From CAZBDV01 sp964490765 (GTDB lineage Bacteria > Cloacimonadota > Cloacimonadia > Cloacimonadales > JAJBBL01): DNA of 23,513 bases. Made by a program: the position numbers and the translations under genes. Within the stretch, counting starts at the first letter, position 1. The number at the start of each line of letters is the position of its first letter. The stretch covers positions 1-23,513 of the forward strand of contig CAZBDV010000037.1 of NCBI GenBank assembly GCA_964490765.1, read 5' to 3'. This document shows, piece after piece, positions 1 to 7,876 of this stretch. The notes beneath the pieces are model-generated. The model made no database searches. It was not told where the DNA came from and saw only the letters and a program-made list of their open reading frames with translations.

Positions 1-624
1 CTCCGGATTCATATAGGCCGGAACCCCGATCTTCATTCTGGTCTGATTGATAAATATAACAGCGGTGTTTGATTTACTCACTATTGCGGTCAGTTTGCGT
101 AATGCCTGTGACATCAGTCTGGCCTGTAAACCGACATGACTATCACCCATCTCACCTTCGATCTCCTGTCTGGTTACAAGAGCCGCTACCGAGTCCAGAA
201 TGATCAGGTCAACAGCATTGCTTCGGACGAGGGTCTCTACGATCTCCAGTGCCTGCTCGCCACCATCAGGCTGAGAGATAAGCATCTCATCAGTATTGAC
301 ACCGATCTTCCTAGCATATACAGGGTCAAGAGCGTGTTCAGCATCAATGAAGGCAATGATCCCATTCTGTTTCTGAGTTTCAGCGGCAATATGCAGAGCG
401 ATTGTAGTCTTACCGGAAGCTTCTGCGCCATAAATCTCGGTAATTCGTCCTTTGGGAATACCACCGATTCCGAGCGCTGCATCGAGATTGAAGGCTCCGG
501 TCGAAATGACTTCCGCCTTCTGCCGCGGGCTGTCACCAAGCCGCATAATCGTTCCACTACCATACTTCTTCTCGAGTTGTCCCAGAGCTGTTTTTAAAGC
601 TGCATCCTTTTGTTTATCACTCAT
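1..624 (-). CDS. recA: RecA recombinase, N-terminal 208 residues (cut by window edge)
   Basis: RecA forms ATP-dependent filaments on single-stranded DNA, drives homologous strand exchange and triggers LexA cleavage in organisms with an SOS response. The reading frame opens at the ATG at 624-622, with AGGAGG just upstream, and stays open to base 1, so the C-terminal 130-150 residues are missing. Visible landmarks are the N-terminal helix, a Walker A loop reading GAEASGKTT (usually GPESSGKTT), the Walker B-like strand LIILDSVAAL, the L1 region EIEGEMGDSHVGLQARLMSQ, and the strand FINQTRMKIG leading into L2. Between the GV and NPE of L2 there are four residues (PAYM) where E. coli RecA has three (MFG). 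thpR lies 159 bp upstream on the same strand, the gene order known from cinA-thpR-recA clusters such as that of Deinococcus. The long AT-rich leader suggests recA also has its own promoter. The assignment is certain. Confidence 0.97.
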   Translation of the reverse strand, partial: MSDKQKDAALKTALGQLEKKYGSGTIMRLGDSPRQKAEVISTGAFNLDAALGIGGIPKGRITEIYGAEASGKTTIALHIAAETQKQNGIIAFIDAEHALDPVYARKIGVNTDEMLISQPDGGEQALEIVETLVRSNAVDLIILDSVAALVTRQEIEGEMGDSHVGLQARLMSQALRKLTAIVSKSNTAVIFINQTRMKIGVPAYMNPE

Positions 625-657
625 TCTTTCCTCCTGTCAGTTAAACATTTTTCTCAT

Positions 658-688
658 ACCATATTGGGGAGAGACCTTTTTTTAACAA
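658..688 (-). promoter_or_regulatory. recA: Possible recA promoter in the thpR-recA spacer
   Basis: On the minus strand, TTGTTA (688-683) and TATGGT (663-658) could be -35 and -10 boxes, with a slightly long 19-nt spacing, about 35 bp before the recA start. The octamer GTTTAACT occurs twice on the minus strand in the same leader, at 721-714 and 646-639, and could be a regulator site. Nothing matches the E. coli or Bacillus LexA box. This is a weak, inspection-only call. Confidence 0.22.
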
Positions 689-783
689 CTTTTTTTTAGG
701 CTTATTCACCGATAGTTAAACCCGCTTCTCTCTTCCCAAAAGGTAAATCTGTAAAGGTCAGGTTTATTATTCATTATAGAGCA

Positions 784-1338
784 CTAATGCTGCAGGGAGT
801 ATTGCTCTATTATGCTGTATTCCGGCCCTTCAGAATGAAGACGGCTTTCGTAAAATGTCGCTACAGAGATCGTTCTCTGCCCCGGGTTGATTGCCGATTC
901 TGTCAGCCGGGCCACGATTTCGGGAGCAATGTATTGTTTCACCCTGCCCAGGGTAATATGAAGCCGAAACGGTTTCGTATCTATCTGGTAACCCTCCCGG
1001 TTCAAGAAATCCCGGAGCTTTTTCAAGACATTACCGAGCTGGGGAGAATCATAATCACATTTTAGCCAGATCAGCCGGGGTCTTCTCGGTGGTATGACCT
1101 CTGTTTCCGGGTTAGAGATAGTGAACTGTTCTAAACCCTTCAGTATCTCAGCAAATCCGGATTTTAGCTTCGGGATCGCCGACGCTTCAACATCACCTAT
1201 GAACTGCAGGGTAATGTGCCAGTGTTCCCTCTTCACCCATTTAACACGACTGGGGCAAATTTTCTGGAGTTCGTTCAGGGATCGTTCAATCTCATCTTTT
1301 AAATCTTCAGGGATTTCCAGGGCTAAAAAAACTCGCAT
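784..1338 (-). CDS. thpR: RNA 2',3'-cyclic phosphodiesterase (2H family, ThpR/LigT)
   Basis: This enzyme opens 2',3'-cyclic phosphates on RNA ends to 2'-phosphates, and members of the family can act in reverse as 2'-5' RNA ligases. It is a cytosolic 2H phosphoesterase. The 184-residue length is normal for the family. Both signature HxTx motifs are present: HITL at residues 41-44 and HITL at 127-130, the two catalytic halves. The N-terminus MRVFLALEIP is typical and supports the ATG at 1338, which follows the ribosome site AGAGGTGAG. The gene sits upstream of recA on the same strand, as in several other bacterial lineages, but the 159-bp gap argues against tight translational coupling. No catalytic residue is missing. 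Confidence 0.95.
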   Translation of the reverse strand: MRVFLALEIPEDLKDEIERSLNELQKICPSRVKWVKREHWHITLQFIGDVEASAIPKLKSGFAEILKGLEQFTISNPETEVIPPRRPRLIWLKCDYDSPQLGNVLKKLRDFLNREGYQIDTKPFRLHITLGRVKQYIAPEIVARLTESAINPGQRTISVATFYESRLHSEGPEYSIIEQYSLQH

Positions 1339-1476
1339 AACTCACCTCTCATCATTTGAGTGCAGAGGGAAAGTCTCTCAGACTGTTTAAAGATTCTGTT
1401 ACCAGAACAGCTATGGTAGCTCCTCGACTGGTAAGTTCTTCTCTATCGGTCAGATGAGACTCATCAGATGGATATT

Positions 1477-1959
1477 CTAACGTTTGTAACCGATATCGAT
1501 CAAAAACTTCTTACGGGTGGCAATATCAGATTCTGATTCCACACCGAGCGGGGACTCACCATCGATGACACCAAGAACACCACGCCCCTGTTCTGTTTCT
1601 GCCAGGATTACTTCTACCGGATTGGCTGTAGCACAGAAGATGCCGACTACTTCGCGGCAGGCTTTGATAGCAGGAATTACATTGAGCGGGAAGACATCCC
1701 GCAAGACGATAAGAAAAGTGTGTCCAGCTTTTATTCGTTGTAGATTCTCTACAGCTACCTCTGTCAGCTCTTCGTCTGTTCCATCTTTCCGGATCAAACG
1801 GGGTCCGGAAGCTTCATTGAAGGCGAGTCCGAATTTAATCCCCGGTACGGAATTTACCATCGCTTCATAAAGATCTTCCACAGTCTTGATAAAATGCGAT
1901 TGGCCGAATATAATGTTACAACCTTCTGGTATCTTGAGCTTTTCAACTACGAGTTCCAT
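1477..1959 (-). CDS. Adenosine-specific kinase (DUF355/Adenosine_kin family)
   Basis: Members of this small family are annotated as adenosine-specific kinases on the basis of archaeal structures with bound ligand. The physiological role is little tested. The 160-residue length is the usual one for a single-domain protein. Family-like stretches are the N-terminal PEGCNIIFGQSHFIKTVEDL, FGLAFNEASGPRL near residue 43, GHTFLIVL near 78, and the segment from IFCATANPVEVI to GRGVLGVIDG in the C-terminal third. The start ATG at 1959 follows AGGGGGG. The gene stands alone in an 80-bp to 138-bp spaced minus-strand run and has no obvious partner. The family is best known in archaea and thermophilic bacteria, so presence here could reflect old transfer, which is inference. 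Confidence 0.88.
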   Translation of the reverse strand: MELVVEKLKIPEGCNIIFGQSHFIKTVEDLYEAMVNSVPGIKFGLAFNEASGPRLIRKDGTDEELTEVAVENLQRIKAGHTFLIVLRDVFPLNVIPAIKACREVVGIFCATANPVEVILAETEQGRGVLGVIDGESPLGVESESDIATRKKFLIDIGYKR

Positions 1960-2039
1960 TATTCCCCCCTACTTCTCTTGATATCTTATTTTTTTAAATC
2001 CCGTTCAGCTTCTCAAGAGCTGGATAATAGTATGGACCG

Positions 2040-2390
2040 TCAGCAGGTGAGATGAAAGAGTCCCAGCTTCAGGTCATATACTGAACGGTTGAATTCTTTC
2101 ACCGCTATGGGAGTTGGCTTGATAACAAACCCGATCTCATTCTCTTCCAGCAGATCGTGAACTGCCTGGTCAACCTTCATCAGGCCTAACCAGCCTGTTC
2201 CTATGATGACAGTGTGGAGAACTGACCAGTCGATTTTCGGTAAATCGTCCAGAGTAAGGTAATGACCATTATGTCGCCACCAGCTATCAATAATCTTAGT
2301 TGGTGTGATAATGAGATCCGAATGATAATCGATCCCATTGACCGTCATCTTACCGAATTCATAACTATCAATTATGTATCTGACTGTCAT
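2040..2390 (-). CDS. Mth938/DUF498 domain protein
   Basis: This 116-residue single-domain protein belongs to the Mth938-like family (DUF498; eukaryotic relatives include NDUFAF3 and AAMDC). The bacterial function is not established. Family hallmarks are YEFGKMTVNGIDYHSDLII near the N-terminus, the WWRHNGH segment near residue 38, the core turn VIIGTGWLGLMKV near 62, PTPIAVKEFN, and the C-terminal FHLTC. No signal peptide or membrane segment is visible, so it is probably cytosolic. The gene follows rpmB at 82 bp, and a perfect 15-bp palindrome (2411-2425) lies 20 bp before the start codon. The ribosome site is weak, a GAGG about 17 nt upstream of the ATG. Confidence 0.85.
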   Translation of the reverse strand: MTVRYIIDSYEFGKMTVNGIDYHSDLIITPTKIIDSWWRHNGHYLTLDDLPKIDWSVLHTVIIGTGWLGLMKVDQAVHDLLEENEIGFVIKPTPIAVKEFNRSVYDLKLGLFHLTC

Positions 2391-2410
2391 CTCTAGAGAA
2401 AAAAAATCCT

Positions 2411-2425
2411 CATAATACTATTATG
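2411..2425. repeat. Perfect palindrome upstream of the DUF498 gene
   Basis: CATAATA-C-TATTATG has seven-base arms around one central base, in the rpmB-DUF498 spacer about 20 bp before the start codon. It could be an operator or part of an AT-rich promoter. No T-run follows it in either direction, so it does not look like a terminator. Confidence 0.4.
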
Positions 2426-2472
2426 AAGAATTGGAACTATCTCAAACATTCACAACTGCTTGCTATAGCTCT

Positions 2473-2664
2473 CTATATCGCCTTCGTTACTTTGTTGGCT
2501 TTCAGACAGGATGTGCAGACCTTGATAGTTTTGATCTTATCGCCATCTTTTACTCGTACTTTCTGTAAGTTCGGATTGAAACGGCGTTTCGTTGCATTCA
2601 AAGCATGACTGCGATGCTGCCCGAACTGTGGTGACTTACCACATATATCGCAAATTTTTGACAT
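2473..2664 (-). CDS. rpmB: 50S ribosomal protein L28
   Basis: L28 is a small basic protein of the large ribosomal subunit. The 63-residue sequence starts MSKICDICGKSPQFGQ, with the characteristic core NATKRRFNPNLQKV and a C-terminal KVCTSC. It carries two CxxC pairs (Cys5/Cys8 and Cys50/Cys53), so it is the zinc-ribbon (C+) form rather than the cysteine-free form. The start ATG at 2664 follows AAGGAAGGA. It appears to be transcribed separately from the TauE/SafE gene upstream, because a 353-bp non-coding stretch with structured repeats separates them. No neighbouring rpmG or other ribosomal gene is present. Confidence 0.96.
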   Translation of the reverse strand: MSKICDICGKSPQFGQHRSHALNATKRRFNPNLQKVRVKDGDKIKTIKVCTSCLKANKVTKAI

Positions 2665-3017
2665 CGGTATCCTTCCTTAGTATTTTTTACCAGAAAATTA
2701 ACTCTGCTTTTCTTGGCAAGTATTATCTTTCAATAGAATCTGATCTTATGTCCAGTATTTGTCACTCTGTAGATTTAACAGGCTATCTTGTTCTTCGAAA
2801 ATTCCTCGATAACCAATCGTCACCCTACGAGCCGGATGCCGCCGACTCCCATGCTCCCTAAAGGTTTATGAGCAGGAGTGGTAAAATTCAATTAAAACTC
2901 CTTTGCTGCTCAGGGTTTGAAGAGGCAAACCTTTTATCGGGTAATAAGATAGCATCAAGTAGTTACTGGAGTGGGCGATAAACAGTTAGAACTTCAGTTG
3001 CTGGGTGGATCTGGAGT
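2665..3017. other. 353-bp gene-free stretch between tauE-like gene and rpmB
   Basis: No convincing reading frame, tRNA or rRNA is visible. The part next to rpmB is AT-rich and should hold the rpmB promoter, which I could not pin down. The middle (about 2820-2860) is noticeably GC-rich compared with its flanks, and it runs into nested inverted repeats (2860-2934) annotated separately. The remaining 80 bp up to the TauE/SafE stop shows nothing recognisable. Confidence 0.5.
2860..2934. repeat. Nested inverted repeats, possible structured RNA
   Basis: An outer pair, AAAGGTTT (2860-2867) with AAACCTTT (2927-2934), encloses an inner pair, GAGCAG (2870-2875) with CTGCTC (2906-2911). The inner pair encloses GAGT (2876-2879) with ACTC (2897-2900), around an AT-rich loop. 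A small alternative hairpin, GTTTG (2915-2919) with CAAAC (2926-2930), competes with the outer stem. There is no proper T-run after it on either strand, so it is not a textbook terminator. It could be an RNA element, an mRNA end structure or a remnant of a small repeat family. Strand is unknown. Confidence 0.45.
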
Positions 3018-3797
3018 TTACTGTATTATGATGTTATAGATTATCCTGATGAAGAGAAGTGTTAGGACGATAAGGAATATAGGGCGGATGATTCTGGAGC
3101 CGTTACTGATTACCAGTTTTGAGCCGAGATAGTTTCCCATTATTCCGCAGACAGCTGCCGGTATTCCGATAGCGAGGATAACCTTTCCATTGATGAGGAA
3201 GGTAATCATCGCAGCGAGATTAGAGGCGAGGTTAACGAACTTGGCATTGGCATTGGCACCTACATAATCGCATCCGAGAACTACAGTGTAGCCAAAAATC
3301 AGGAAGGAACCGGTACCGGGACCGAAAAAGCCGTCATAGAAGCCGATAATTAACCCTGCAAGGGAAGCCAACAGCAGAATCTGTAGTTTGCTAAACGACG
3401 AATCCCTTTTCACCATTCCGCTATCTTTTCTTACCCAGACGAAGAGTGTTATAGCTGGAATGAGGAAGAGGAGTACATAGTTGAGGAAGTGTGGATCCAG
3501 GAGCAGTACGGTTCTCGTACCGAGATGAGATCCGATGAGGGCAAAGAGGGCGCCAGGCAGGGCAATGAGGTAGTTGGCCATCTTTCTCTTATTATAGCGA
3601 TAGGTAGAGAGTAATGTTCCGAAAGTAGAAGAGAACTTGTTATTGCCGAGTACGAAATGGGGTGGGAGTCCTGTAGCCATATAGGCGGGTACTGAGAGAA
3701 GGCCACCCCCTCCGCTGATGGCATCGATGAAACCGGCCAGAAAGATCAGTGGCAGCAGGATCAGATATCCTTCGACAGAAAGTGATACTATTTCCAA
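3018..3797 (-). CDS. TauE/SafE (TSUP, DUF81) family permease
   Basis: This is an inner-membrane permease of the sulfite exporter TauE/SafE family, whose members move sulfite, sulfoacetate or other small organosulfur anions. The substrate cannot be told from sequence. The 259 residues contain seven to eight hydrophobic segments arranged as the usual internal duplication. The first repeat has GFIDAISGGGGLLSVPAYM (about 22-40) and the second has GFYDGFFGPGTGSFLIFGY (about 152-170), the YfcA-type signature. The gene starts with TTG at 3797, three bases after the comM-like stop, so it is almost certainly co-transcribed. No ATG occurs before residue 41, and the TTG keeps the first membrane segment intact. 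No sulfur-metabolism gene lies nearby. Confidence 0.9.
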   Translation of the reverse strand: MEIVSLSVEGYLILLPLIFLAGFIDAISGGGGLLSVPAYMATGLPPHFVLGNNKFSSTFGTLLSTYRYNKRKMANYLIALPGALFALIGSHLGTRTVLLLDPHFLNYVLLFLIPAITLFVWVRKDSGMVKRDSSFSKLQILLLASLAGLIIGFYDGFFGPGTGSFLIFGYTVVLGCDYVGANANAKFVNLASNLAAMITFLINGKVILAIGIPAAVCGIMGNYLGSKLVISNGSRIIRPIFLIVLTLLFIRIIYNIIIQ

Positions 3798-3800
3798 GAA

Positions 3801-5342
3801 CTATTCCCAGTATTTAGCATCAAGGCTACGGTAAAGGACAGCTTCTCCGATATGGCTGGCCTTTATATTTTCGCTACCATCCAGGTCAGCAATGGAACGG
3901 GCGACTTTCAATATCCGGTCATAAGCCCTGGCCGAGAGCCCCTTCTTAAGCATAGCCATTTTCAACAGGTTCTTTCCTTCATCGTCGAGTTGACAGTAAC
4001 GGCGTAAGAGCTTCGGTGTTAATTGTGAGTTGCTGTAGATCTCCTCTTTTGTGAACCGGTTTAACTGCCATTTCCGTGCTTTGTTAACTCGATCCCTGAT
4101 GATATGTGATTTTTCACCAGTCGGCAGGCCACCAAGCTCCGAATATTTAACGGCAGGGACTTCGATATGGATATCGATTCTGTCGAGTAACGGGCCGGAG
4201 ATTCGTGAGCGGTAACGCTGTATAGACGTCTGAGTGCAGCTACAGGAATGTGTTTCCAGGTTGCTTCCGAAATAACCGCAGGGGCAGGGGTTCATAGAGG
4301 CGACAAGCATAAAACAGGCAGGGAAGGTTACACTATGTGCGGCTCTGGCTACATTTACAACCTCATCTTCCATCGGCTGTCTCAAAACTTCAAGTACAGA
4401 CTTCTTGAACTCGGGAAGTTCATCGAGGAAGAGTACTCCATTATGGGCGAGTGAGACTTCACCCGGTCGGGGATAGCTGCCACCACCGATAAGAGCAATG
4501 TCGCTTATCGTGTGATGTGGTGACCTGAAAGGTCGATTGTTGACGACACCCAACCTGTTTCCGCTTAATAAGCCAGCGACAGAATGGATTTTCGTTGTGG
4601 TCAAAGCCTCTTCGAGTGTCAGTTCAGGTAATATACCAGGCAGTCGGCGGGCAAGCATCGTTTTACCGGAACCTGGAGGGCCTATCATCAGGATATTATG
4701 TCCACCGGCAGCTGCTACCTCCAGAGCTCGTTTAACCTGAAACTGTCCCTTGACGTCCGACATATCCTCCAGAATATCCCTGGAAGGAGAAAAAAGGGTA
4801 TCCATATCTACTTTGACCGGCTCGATCTCCATCTTTCCTTCCAGAAAACCGACAGCTTCTCCCAGATTTTCTACTGGATAGACGTTAAGTTCACTGATGA
4901 TAGCAGCCTCTTTCGCATTTTCCGGTGGAACGAGTAACCCTTCCATACCGTCCTTACCTGCTGCTACTGCTATCGGTAATACACCCTTGACACCTCGCAA
5001 CCGGCCGTCCAGTGAGAGTTCACCTATCAGGGCAAAAGATTTCAACCGTTCGGAACGGATCTGTTTTGTTGCCTGAAGTATGGCAATAGCTGTTGGTAGA
5101 TCGAGGGCAACACCCTCTTTTCGCAGGTCTGCAGGTGCAAGATTTACTGTGCAGTGGTATGTCGAAAAACGGAATCCGGCATTAATGATGGCCGAAGATA
5201 CTCTGTCTCTGCTCTCCTTAATGGAGTTCGAAGGAAGGCCGACAATGATGAATTTGCTTAAACCCGGCCTCAAATCAGCTTCTACGGTTATCTTTTCCGC
5301 ATCGATACCGTTGATAGCATAGGATATCGTCTTTCCATACAT
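3801..5342 (-). CDS. comM: YifB/ComM-family Mg-chelatase-like AAA+ ATPase
   Basis: ComM is a hexameric AAA+ helicase that promotes branch migration when foreign single-stranded DNA is integrated during natural transformation. YifB homologues are also found in bacteria not known to be competent. Numbering here is from the GTG at 5351. The N-terminal LonC-like domain (about 20-135) includes NLAPADLRKEG and GELSLDGRLRGVKGVLP. The Mg-chelatase AAA core has Walker A GPPGSGKT (224-231), Walker B GVLFLDELPEF (305-315) and the cysteine cluster NPCPCGYF...SCSC (354-372). The C-terminal lid domain contains KKGLSARAYDRILKVARSIADL. Total length near 513 residues is normal. I chose the ATG at 5342 (residue 4); the GTG at 5351 would add three residues, and neither has a strong ribosome site. 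A TauE/SafE permease follows at once. Confidence 0.93.
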   Translation of the reverse strand: MYGKTISYAINGIDAEKITVEADLRPGLSKFIIVGLPSNSIKESRDRVSSAIINAGFRFSTYHCTVNLAPADLRKEGVALDLPTAIAILQATKQIRSERLKSFALIGELSLDGRLRGVKGVLPIAVAAGKDGMEGLLVPPENAKEAAIISELNVYPVENLGEAVGFLEGKMEIEPVKVDMDTLFSPSRDILEDMSDVKGQFQVKRALEVAAAGGHNILMIGPPGSGKTMLARRLPGILPELTLEEALTTTKIHSVAGLLSGNRLGVVNNRPFRSPHHTISDIALIGGGSYPRPGEVSLAHNGVLFLDELPEFKKSVLEVLRQPMEDEVVNVARAAHSVTFPACFMLVASMNPCPCGYFGSNLETHSCSCTQTSIQRYRSRISGPLLDRIDIHIEVPAVKYSELGGLPTGEKSHIIRDRVNKARKWQLNRFTKEEIYSNSQLTPKLLRRYCQLDDEGKNLLKMAMLKKGLSARAYDRILKVARSIADLDGSENIKASHIGEAVLYRSLDAKYWE

Positions 5343-5440
5343 GTCAAACACTCAAATTATGTCTTTTTGCAACAATCTCTATTTATTAACAATCAGGGTT
5401 TCACTATCTTCCGAGTCAAGCAAAAATTTAATAATGGCAA

Positions 5441-7849
5441 CTAATGCCCTATCACGACGGTATCCTGTTTCCGAAATATCCGTTCTGAATCGCTACCGGT
5501 TGCCTCAAGCAGGATGATATAGACTCCAACCGGCAGGATTTTGCCATCCTCCCGTCTACCGTCCCAGATAAGAGATCCTCTCGCTGCTGATATCTCCTGG
5601 TCAGCCAGACGGTTAACCATTCTACCCTTGAGATCGAATATCCGGCAATTCACCCTGCTCAATTTTTCTGGAAGCTCAAAACTGATAATCGTTCTCTCGC
5701 CCTGCACTGGAGAAAAGGGGTTTGGTGAGAGGGAAAGAGCAACCTGAGAAGGAATGTAAGGAGTGTAGATACTGTTTTCTTTACCGGGTGTCGAACCGGC
5801 AGGGTGAATAGAGCAGGCCCAGTTATCATCTCTGGAAGGGAGTAGTGGGTTGATCCTTTCAGCTGAAACTCCACGGTTCTCACTCCATTTCGGACTATAG
5901 CTGAATTGCTCGAATATATTCTCTGCCGGATCATACAGGGTCAACATCTCACCTGAGACGTATATACTAACGAGGCCGGTCACTATGAGAGCGTCTTCTG
6001 GCTGATATGTTTCAACGATGAAGAGAGAATCTGCCGGATTGTTAACCAGCAATATGTACTCCTGGCCGGTAAGGGGGATATCCACACTGTATCTTTCGGT
6101 CTCCAGTGTTACCGAGAAGAGATATTTATAGAAATGGTTGACCTTCAATTCTATCCACCTCGGTTCGTCAGTGAAGGGGCGGAACATGATCTCGTTTACA
6201 GCTACGGGTAGGGCGTCATTATTGTAATATGAGAAGGCGAAATCATTGGAGGGGTCGAGATCCTCTTCTGCTTCTATCAGATACTGGAAAGTTGTGTATT
6301 CGGTGGTCGGAATTTCTGTTTCGAACTCATAGTGGCTGCTGGCAGGGAGAAAGAGATGTTCTTCATAGAGGAGTGTTCCCTCTGCCTCCTCGTTGTAGAA
6401 GGCCAGGCAGATGAGCTGGCATTCCTCAATATAATGATATCCAGTATTCTCTATACAGAGTCTATGCTGCAGCCTGTCATTGATAATAGTCGTTTCTGCA
6501 TTCTCTAAAGCGAGATCATAGGGGAACGGGAGAAGGCTGTTCGGGGCCGCAGGGGTTGACAGATTGCTGTGAATACACCTGTCCCACAATGATTGATCAT
6601 CATAGGGGTTTACTCGCTCCAGAGATACGTTGTAAGGATAGGAAGCCGGAGCGGTATACTCGGTATAATCAAATATATTGCCATAGCTGTCGGCGAGGAG
6701 AAGTTCCTCCCGGTCGTTATTGAGAACTGCCCAGGAGATTGATTCTATAACATTCTTCACTCCAACATAATGATAATACTTGAGAAACTCTTCTCTATCT
6801 CGACAAATTATCAAATAGCTTTCTGGTTCGATAGTTCCACTGAATTCCGTCCTGGTTTCTGCTGCATCCTCCAGATAGAAATTGTTCATTACTAACGGGA
6901 CCTTGCTCCGGTTATAGATCTCCAACCATTCTTGATTTTCTGCAGACTCCTTGAAGAGGAGTTCATTCAATATGAGAGGTGAAGGACCAAAGATAAAAGC
7001 GTTCTGCAATTTATTATTGGAGAGATCAGGGTCGTTCTGATAGACCAATCTTATATCCAGCGGGTAATATCCCTCTTTCAGTTCTGTGAAATGATAATGC
7101 TCGGTAGTATGATACTCAGGCAGCAGTTCAGGCAGGGGAAAGATCCCCTGAAGTTCGTAATTGAGAAAGATGTGGATAGCTGCTTCGGCCTCTGGGATGG
7201 TAACAGAAGAGGGATTGATTATCTTGACCGATATCCGGAGGCTCTCTTCGAACTCGGTGATTTCCAGCTCTTCTAAAATAAGGTCTACCGGGTAGATATT
7301 GCTGTAACCCGGACTTGGCATTGAACAGGCAAACCAGTCTTTAGCTGAGTTATTAGTATCATACCCGTCTTCTATGCGAGCTAGAGAATATCCGGCCGGT
7401 GTATCCGAAGCAAAACTTACTCCAGGGTGAGATATGTCGTCCGGAAGATTGTTTAGATTGTTCTCACCATAGAGAACCGTATCTGTATAACCAGCAGGGC
7501 TGATGAGCCTGATCCCAACAGTGTTGTCAACAGGAGAGGGGAGTTCAAGGAGAGTGTAGAGATCTGCTCCCGGTACATATTCACCCGCTATCAGAATGAA
7601 GCCATAGGGGGCTATAATCAGATTGGGAAGCGATAATATGGTCTGAAATGAGTCTCCGGCAGTCTGGATCTCCCACCCCTGGAGTGAGATACTCCTGCCG
7701 GAATCGTTATAGAGTTCAATCCACTGCTCACCACTATTTCCGGCGAGTGGGTTGTACATTATCTCATTAAGAACTATATCAGCAGGACATAAGAATGGAA
7801 TAGAGAGAATTAGAAACAAGGAGAGGGTATATTTCAAAGATCTTTCCAC
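5441..7849 (-). CDS. Secreted lamin-tail-domain protein with FlgD-like C-terminal domain
   Basis: This 802-residue protein is probably exported and cell-surface or extracellular. A signal peptide (about 1-23, hydrophobic LSLFLILSIPFLCPA) is followed by a regular array: lamin-tail domain 24-187 (IVLNEIMYNP..EQWIELYN), a CARDB-like beta domain about 190-290, lamin-tail domain 290-437 (LILNELLF..EWLEIYN), a second CARDB-like domain about 443-548, lamin-tail domain 548-693 (VAVNEIMFRP..RWIELKV), and a FlgD-Ig/sorting-like domain 705-799 starting LSLSPNPFSP. Each lamin-tail unit ends with a Trp..Cys....TPG/TPA-like signature. The function is unknown; adhesion or matrix binding is possible. The final residues VVIGH differ from the basic tail seen in many type IX substrates. 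It starts with GTG at 7849 after GGAGG, 27 bp downstream of nnr. Confidence 0.85.
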   Translation of the reverse strand: MERSLKYTLSLFLILSIPFLCPADIVLNEIMYNPLAGNSGEQWIELYNDSGRSISLQGWEIQTAGDSFQTILSLPNLIIAPYGFILIAGEYVPGADLYTLLELPSPVDNTVGIRLISPAGYTDTVLYGENNLNNLPDDISHPGVSFASDTPAGYSLARIEDGYDTNNSAKDWFACSMPSPGYSNIYPVDLILEELEITEFEESLRISVKIINPSSVTIPEAEAAIHIFLNYELQGIFPLPELLPEYHTTEHYHFTELKEGYYPLDIRLVYQNDPDLSNNKLQNAFIFGPSPLILNELLFKESAENQEWLEIYNRSKVPLVMNNFYLEDAAETRTEFSGTIEPESYLIICRDREEFLKYYHYVGVKNVIESISWAVLNNDREELLLADSYGNIFDYTEYTAPASYPYNVSLERVNPYDDQSLWDRCIHSNLSTPAAPNSLLPFPYDLALENAETTIINDRLQHRLCIENTGYHYIEECQLICLAFYNEEAEGTLLYEEHLFLPASSHYEFETEIPTTEYTTFQYLIEAEEDLDPSNDFAFSYYNNDALPVAVNEIMFRPFTDEPRWIELKVNHFYKYLFSVTLETERYSVDIPLTGQEYILLVNNPADSLFIVETYQPEDALIVTGLVSIYVSGEMLTLYDPAENIFEQFSYSPKWSENRGVSAERINPLLPSRDDNWACSIHPAGSTPGKENSIYTPYIPSQVALSLSPNPFSPVQGERTIISFELPEKLSRVNCRIFDLKGRMVNRLADQEISAARGSLIWDGRREDGKILPVGVYIILLEATGSDSERIFRKQDTVVIGH

Positions 7850-7876
7850 GAAAATAACCTCCGGTAAACATAAATA

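Noticed and set aside
237..563. A minus-strand frame of 108 codons inside recA, and several long plus-strand frames opposite recA, nnr and the lamin-tail gene.
   Set aside because: They are shadows of clearly identified genes in other frames, with no ribosome sites or family matches.
2665..3017. A tRNA or small protein gene in the 353-bp gap.
   Set aside because: No cloverleaf with a T-loop GGTTCRA motif on either strand and no frame with a ribosome site; only inverted repeats are visible.
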